Source of the DNA: SAR324 cluster bacterium
GTDB taxonomy: Bacteria; SAR324; JACQKK01
NCBI GenBank assembly: GCA_022572825.1
Contig: JACZVE010000086.1
Coordinates: 1 to 9,425, forward strand
Length of the DNA: 9,425 nt
Reading direction: 5' to 3'
Positions 5,684-9,425 of this stretch are shown here, piece by piece. The first letter of the stretch is position 1. The number at the start of each line of letters is the position of its first letter. Under the pieces are notes generated by a model. The model ran no database searches. It saw only the letters and a list, made by a program, of their open reading frames with translations, and was not told the origin of the DNA. The position numbers and the translations under genes are program-made.

Positions 5684-7908
5684 GGTGGCACCCGCCGCCC
5701 GATCTCCACACTCGCAAGCGCACTTTGGCGCCGGCGCGGGGCTGGCGACGCCCCTGCCCGCTGCTGATGCTGGTGGCGGCGCTGATGGGCGCATCGCTGC
5801 CGGAGACATCGCTGCCGGAGATATTGCTGCGCTTTGGCGCGCGTCCCCTGCTGGCCCAGGAGCCCGCCGCGGGTGAGGAGGCGCCGGTCGTCGTGGAGGG
5901 TGGCGAGCAGGTGGTGCGGCCCGAGCCGGAGGCAGCAAAAGCCAGCGCACCGTTTTATTCGAACCGCTTTCAGGCCGGCGCCCGCACGGTGATCGGGCGG
6001 GAGCAGTTTGGCGATACCCACAAATCGGTGGCCGACGTGCTGGAGGAGGTGCCGGGCCTCACCCTCACCCGCAGCGGCGATGGCATGGCCCCTACGCGGG
6101 TCACCATCCGGGGCAGCCGCAGCGATCAGGTGCTGATTCTGCTCAACGGCGTGCCGGTGGCCACGGAGGAGGACAGCCCGAGCCAACGCCGGGTGCAAAG
6201 CCGCGCCGGCTTTGACCTGGCCGCCATTCCGCTGGCGCAGGTGGAGTCCATCGAGATCGTCCGCGGGGCGGCCTCCAGCCTCTATGGTGCGGGTGCCTCG
6301 GCCGGCGCGATCAACATCCGCACGCGGCGTCCGCCGGAAGGGGAGCTGACGCTGGCGGGCACCGTGGGCAGCGATGGCTTCCGGGAGGCAGACGCGGCAG
6401 GGAGCACCTCCCTGGGCGGCGACGCAGGCAGGCCGCAATCGCTCACGGTTCATCTCAATCACCGCCGCACCGATGGAACGTTCGTGTTCTTCGAGCCGGA
6501 CGCGGCCAAATCCACCACCACCACGCCGCCCGAGGCCAATGCCTGTGCCGTGGCACTGGGCGATGGCTTCTTCGAGCGCCGCTGCAACGAGAAGCGGGTC
6601 ACGGCGCTGGAGCTGGCCTGGTATCGGGGCGAGGCTGAGCGGTGGGCGCTCTTTGTCGAGGACTACACCCGCATCGGCCTGGGCGGCGTGGAGAATCCCC
6701 GCCCGTTCGGCCGCGAGGAGCGCCGCCGCATTCGGGTCAACTACGAGGACGCCGCACACCTCACCGATCCGGCGGACGCGGGAGCCGCCCCGGAAACCGC
6801 CGCGGCGTCGATTGGCTGGAATGCCAACCTGGAGCGCCTGGACAGCCGCCGCAACGAGAACGTCAACGCGGCCGCGGGGACGTTCACGGCCGCGTTCGAC
6901 GACCGGCGCCTGGGCGGCGAGGCCTGGCTGGAGCAATGGATCGGTCGGTATCAGGGCCGCCTCGGCGCCGCGGCCAGGCAGCAGAAGCTGGACGATCTAC
7001 GCTTCACGGCCCGGCGCACGACCCTTTCCGCTTACACGAGCTGGACGCTGCACCGGGCGGCAGGGACGTGGGAAGCGTCGCTGCGCCGCGATGCACTCTC
7101 GGATCTCGATCCGCAAACCACCTATCGCGCCGCCTTCGCGGAGGCGCTCATCGATGGCTTCGGGGCCAAGGGCAGCCACGGCACCGGCTATCGTCCGCCC
7201 ACGCTGTACGAGCTGTTCGATCCCGGCGCCTTCGGCGACAGCTCGGTGGCCAACCCGGAGTTGCGGCCGGAAACGTCCCGCTCCACGGACGGGGGATTAT
7301 TCCTGGAACTGGGCGATCACCTTTACCTGGAGGCGTTGTACTTCCGCCAGGACTTCGAGGACAACATCATCGCCTTTCCCGCGCCCGACAGTCCCAACCT
7401 GTTCCGCTTCGAGAACCTGGCGCGCACCCGCAGCAGCGGGATCGAGGCGCTGGCGAATCTGCGCCTGCCGGGGAGAGTGACCCTGAACGCCACCTGGACC
7501 CGCACGGACGCCCTCATCGTCTCCAACGACGCCATCGACCCCCGCGACAACGGCAATCGCGTGCCGGGCGTGCCGCGCACGCGCTGGAACGCCTCCCTGG
7601 CCTGGCGCAAGGAGGCCTGGCACGCCTGGCTCCAGGTGCGCGACAGCGACCGCCGCTTCGTGGACACGGCCAACACGCGCTTCCTGCAGCCCTACCGCCT
7701 CTACGACGCGGGGGTGAGCTTCCCCATCGCCTGGGGTCTGGAGGCGAGCGTGGAAGGCAAGAATCTCACCAACGTCACCTATGCCGAGCTGGACAACTTC
7801 CCCCCTCCCGGGCGGCAGGGGTTTTTCACCCTGCGCTGGCGGCTGGGCGGAAAACGGCGGAAAACAGAGGCGACGGGGCGCCGTGATTCCGGCGGCTCAA
7901 AAGGATAG
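5680..7908 (+). CDS. TonB-dependent outer-membrane receptor, BtuB-like
   Basis: Starting at the ATG that overlaps the tonB stop, the protein has 742 residues; a GTG nine codons earlier is less likely. The order is an unusually long signal region (basic to 25, hydrophobic 27-38, likely cleavage near LLAQ at 57-60), a candidate TonB box (EEAPVVVEG, 66-74), a plug (about 95-220) with SVADVLEEVPGLTLTRSGDG, VTIRGSRSDQVLILLNGVPV and the end motif VESIEIVRGAASSLYGAGA, and a beta-barrel. In the barrel, GYRPPTLYELFDPG near 501-515, with NPELRPE after it, is typical of BtuB/CirA-type receptors. The last strand appears to end at FFTLRWRL (715-722), leaving a 20-residue basic tail. A B12 substrate is suggested by the nearby riboswitch and motif style. 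A siderophore or other chelate is possible. The last 12 bp overlap the convergent gene. Confidence 0.88.
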   Translation: MRWHPPPDLHTRKRTLAPARGWRRPCPLLMLVAALMGASLPETSLPEILLRFGARPLLAQEPAAGEEAPVVVEGGEQVVRPEPEAAKASAPFYSNRFQAGARTVIGREQFGDTHKSVADVLEEVPGLTLTRSGDGMAPTRVTIRGSRSDQVLILLNGVPVATEEDSPSQRRVQSRAGFDLAAIPLAQVESIEIVRGAASSLYGAGASAGAINIRTRRPPEGELTLAGTVGSDGFREADAAGSTSLGGDAGRPQSLTVHLNHRRTDGTFVFFEPDAAKSTTTTPPEANACAVALGDGFFERRCNEKRVTALELAWYRGEAERWALFVEDYTRIGLGGVENPRPFGREERRRIRVNYEDAAHLTDPADAGAAPETAAASIGWNANLERLDSRRNENVNAAAGTFTAAFDDRRLGGEAWLEQWIGRYQGRLGAAARQQKLDDLRFTARRTTLSAYTSWTLHRAAGTWEASLRRDALSDLDPQTTYRAAFAEALIDGFGAKGSHGTGYRPPTLYELFDPGAFGDSSVANPELRPETSRSTDGGLFLELGDHLYLEALYFRQDFEDNIIAFPAPDSPNLFRFENLARTRSSGIEALANLRLPGRVTLNATWTRTDALIVSNDAIDPRDNGNRVPGVPRTRWNASLAWRKEAWHAWLQVRDSDRRFVDTANTRFLQPYRLYDAGVSFPIAWGLEASVEGKNLTNVTYAELDNFPPPGRQGFFTLRWRLGGKRRKTEATGRRDSGGSKG
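5793..5831 (+). repeat. 15-bp tandem repeat in the receptor signal region
   Basis: ATCGCTGCCGGAGAC (5793-5807) is repeated with one change at 5808-5822 and partly again at 5823-5831. It encodes SLPET, SLPEI, LL just after the hydrophobic core of the signal peptide, before the likely cleavage site. Repeats of this kind expand and contract by slippage in steps of five residues without changing frame. Confidence 0.65.
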
Positions 7909-8790
7909 GCTGGCGCCCAACCCGGCCCCGGAAGCCCCTTCGAAGGACTGCCAGCTCAACACCAGGCCCCAGGCGCTGCCCACCTGCCACCCGGCCAGCA
8001 GCATCGCGACGCCGGACTCGTCGACCAGGCCGTAGTGCAGTGCGGCCCCCCACGCGCCGTCGCGGTAGTGCAGGGTCAGCCCCGCCGCGAAGCTCACCGT
8101 CTCCTCCTGCGCGGCCGTACCGCTCTGCTCGGTGCGGAAGAATCCCGCGCCGCCCTCCACCCAGAGCGAGAACCGCCTCGAGCGCCAGGCCTGCTGGGTG
8201 AGGACGCCGCGCAGCAGCAACACCTCCTCCTCGTCGCTCACGAAGCCATTGATCTTGCCGGCCAGCGTGTCCCACAACAGCAGCTCGCCGTAGCCGTTTT
8301 CCGTGTAGCCTGTCGCCAGCAGCCCGTAATCGGCGAATTTGAGGGACCGGCCGGCGTAATAGGGCGGGCCGGGGCCAGTGGGCTCGCCTCCCCCTTCGGG
8401 CGTCACCACCACCAGCGTCAGCAGATCGCCATCGCGGGACAGGCGCAGCTCGGCCTCGCCATCGTCCTGGATGACGATTTCCGTCACCCGGCCCGGAGCG
8501 CCGGCCAGGTCTGTCTCCAACCCATCGCCCACCCGGTAGCGCTTCAGCTCGCTGAACGCGCCCCCTGTGAGGGCCTGGGACTGCGACTTGTACAGGAAAC
8601 GGCGCCAGCCCGGCCGCACGATCAGGATCAGGGTCAGGCGAAGGCGCTGCGTGCCGGGCGGCTCGTCCGCGGGCCCGGCGCCACCGTCCGCTCCCCGCGG
8701 TGTGGGGACGGGCCGCCAGCGCAGCACGGCGGCCACTTGCGGATCGGACGAGTCCACCCGCAGCCTTGTCACGCCGGCGGCGGACCACAC
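7897..8790 (-). CDS. Outer-membrane beta-barrel-like protein, body of a frameshifted gene
   Basis: The 297 codons from the only in-frame start, a GTG at 8790, encode a protein with a mixed N-terminal part (RYRVGDG 84-90, GRVTEIVIQDDGEAELRLSR 100-119) followed by a strand-rich half. In that half, alternating hydrophobic and polar residues, many Gly/Tyr/Trp, and a final Phe (GLGASLSF) match outer-membrane barrels. No signal peptide is present in this frame. A good one lies just upstream in the neighbouring frame (8810-8962), and removing one base near 8809 joins them into a 354-residue protein. The gene converges on the receptor gene and overlaps its end by 12 bp. I do not recognise the family. 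A helper role for the receptor is possible only by position. Confidence 0.6.
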   Translation of the reverse strand: MWSAAGVTRLRVDSSDPQVAAVLRWRPVPTPRGADGGAGPADEPPGTQRLRLTLILIVRPGWRRFLYKSQSQALTGGAFSELKRYRVGDGLETDLAGAPGRVTEIVIQDDGEAELRLSRDGDLLTLVVVTPEGGGEPTGPGPPYYAGRSLKFADYGLLATGYTENGYGELLLWDTLAGKINGFVSDEEEVLLLRGVLTQQAWRSRRFSLWVEGGAGFFRTEQSGTAAQEETVSFAAGLTLHYRDGAWGAALHYGLVDESGVAMLLAGWQVGSAWGLVLSWQSFEGASGAGLGASLSF

Positions 8791-8809
8791 CTCGTCCGCG
8801 ATGGAAACC

Positions 8810-8962
8810 GCGCAGGAGGCGCTCGGCCGCGCCGGCGAACCGGTTGCGGGAGACGGCCACCTCCTGGGCGGACGCCGCCGCGGCGATGCACACCAGCAGC
8901 AGAGGCACGCAGGCGGCCCTCACGGGGCAGCGCCACTTGGCCTTGTTACCGCTTTCCGCCAC
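8810..8962 (-). pseudogene. Signal-peptide segment of the outer-membrane protein, in a shifted frame
   Basis: From a GTG at 8960-8962, preceded by GGGAG with an 8-nt gap, 51 codons encode a classic secretion signal: a basic start (NKAKWRCPVR, 6-15), a hydrophobic core (VPLLLVCIAAAA, 19-30) and a cleavage motif ASA-Q (30-33). The mature start follows, ending RFAGAAERLLR. The body of the protein continues from about 8808 in the +1 frame (VSIADEVW...). An alternative ATG at 8988 lies in the body frame but meets a TGA at 8920-8922. The break is either a true frameshift or a sequencing error. The signal peptide itself is convincing. Confidence 0.5.
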
Positions 8963-9279
8963 CGCCCCTGCTCCCGCATGAATTTCATCCGCCTTCCAGG
9001 CTCCCCGTGACCCCACCGCGGGCCCCGCATGGTAGGCCCCCGCCTCACCCCTCTTACCACGGAAAGCGGTGCGGCTCCTCGCCGCTTGGCGGGAGGAGCA
9101 AGGGCGGCCACTGGCGACCTCTACCGAGGACGAATAATGGAGATCGGTGGCGATCCCGGAATGCATTGATATTCAAACGTAATTGTGCGCCGTCCTTTTA
9201 TTTTCCCCTTGAAGAGGTATAGAGTTACGGAACTTCCAACCAGTACATGGAAACAATTGGGAGGTCGCAGGGGGAGGCC
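8963..9279. other. Intergenic region with a strong hairpin and a composition change
   Basis: No gene is supported in these 317 bases between two divergently read genes. A hairpin at 9074-9099 pairs GCTCCTC with GAGGAGC and CCGC with GCGG around a TTG loop, with one bulged G. It has no T-run. From about 9120 the sequence becomes clearly richer in A+T, and the genes for the zinc-ribbon protein probably have their promoter there. I cannot place convincing -35 and -10 boxes. Confidence 0.4.
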
Positions 9280-9425
9280 ATGGAGTGCCCGCAATGCAAA
9301 CATGATAATCCGCCCAACTCCAAGTTTTGCTTGAAATGTGGAAGTAGACAGGAAAACTTCTGTCCGCAATGCCAGAGTGCTCTACCCATCGAAGCTGCGT
9401 TCTGTAATGCCTGCGGGCATGACCT
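9280..9425 (+). CDS. Double zinc-ribbon protein, N-terminus only (partial)
   Basis: The first 48 codons before the right edge carry three clear CxxC pairs and a fourth being completed: MECPQC, FCLKCG, FCPQC and FCNACG. This is a double zinc ribbon, as found at the N-terminus of many bacterial regulators. The pattern (a zinc-ribbon pair beginning at residue 1 with the phrase NPPNSKFC) is common in large adenylyl-cyclase/AAA-ATPase/TPR proteins, but the rest is outside the window, so that is only a guess. GGGGAGG lies very close to this ATG. An in-frame ATG at 9247 would add 11 residues with no clear binding site. Confidence 0.75.
   Translation, partial: MECPQCKHDNPPNSKFCLKCGSRQENFCPQCQSALPIEAAFCNACGHD

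Noticed and set aside
5668..6936. 422-codon minus-strand frame inside the receptor gene
   Set aside because: Antisense shadow of the receptor; the plus-strand frame has the full set of plug motifs.
6374..7886. Long plus-strand frames overlapping the receptor
   Set aside because: Arg/Pro-rich translations with no domains, out of frame with a clear TonB-dependent receptor.
7826..9166. 446-codon minus-strand frame
   Set aside because: Only its part at 8810-8962 looks real (signal peptide); the rest is an Arg-rich shadow of the barrel-like gene in the neighbouring frame.
8035..9222. 395-codon plus-strand frame at the right side
   Set aside because: Antisense to the barrel-like gene; composition is typical of a shadow and it spans the signal peptide of the real gene.
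9121..9369. 82-codon minus-strand frame at the right edge
   Set aside because: Antisense to the zinc-ribbon gene, whose repeated CxxC motifs are clear.
1..9425. CRISPR arrays, tRNA or rRNA genes
   Set aside because: No regularly spaced repeats with unique spacers, no cloverleaf arms and no rRNA segments were seen on either strand.

Overview
The window is GC-rich, with both ends (about 1-190 and 9120-9260) visibly richer in A+T. It has Gram-negative features throughout: a TonB/ExbB/ExbD energy-transducing system, a TonB-dependent outer-membrane receptor, and a second outer-membrane-like protein ending in Phe. Together these suggest a high-GC proteobacterium, perhaps a gammaproteobacterium. 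Nothing in the window fixes the genus.

Layout. (1) 1-105 is the 3' end of an unrecognised plus-strand gene. (2) 190-1346, minus strand, is a compact three-gene cassette: an ORF with an amber codon at position 3, a small 87-residue protein, and a serine recombinase that has lost its catalytic Ser and half its catalytic domain. This looks like a decaying or repurposed mobile cassette. The hexamer ATCACC recurs seven times in its first gene and just downstream. (3) 1387-3207, plus strand, is a sigma70-type promoter, a cobalamin riboswitch and a roughly 300-nt leader, then two genes: a Dph6-like PP-loop ATP pyrophosphatase and a small DUF6580-like multi-pass membrane protein. (4) 3214-4258, minus strand, is exbB-exbD. 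(5) 4565-7908, plus strand, is tonB overlapping a TonB-dependent receptor by ATGA. (6) 7897-8962, minus strand, is an outer-membrane-like protein whose signal peptide lies in a different frame from its body. (7) 9280 to the end is the start of a double-zinc-ribbon protein.

How it fits together. ExbB, ExbD and TonB would use the proton gradient to drive uptake through the adjacent receptor. The riboswitch next door makes cobalamin or another corrinoid the best guess for the substrate, but the riboswitch itself lies only in front of the PP-loop/DUF6580 pair. Bacteria have no diphthamide, so the Dph6-like enzyme must do something else. B12 control suggests corrinoid salvage, perhaps ATP-dependent amidation, and the DUF6580-like protein could be an inner-membrane transport partner. 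This pair is the most interesting candidate for an undescribed function in the window.
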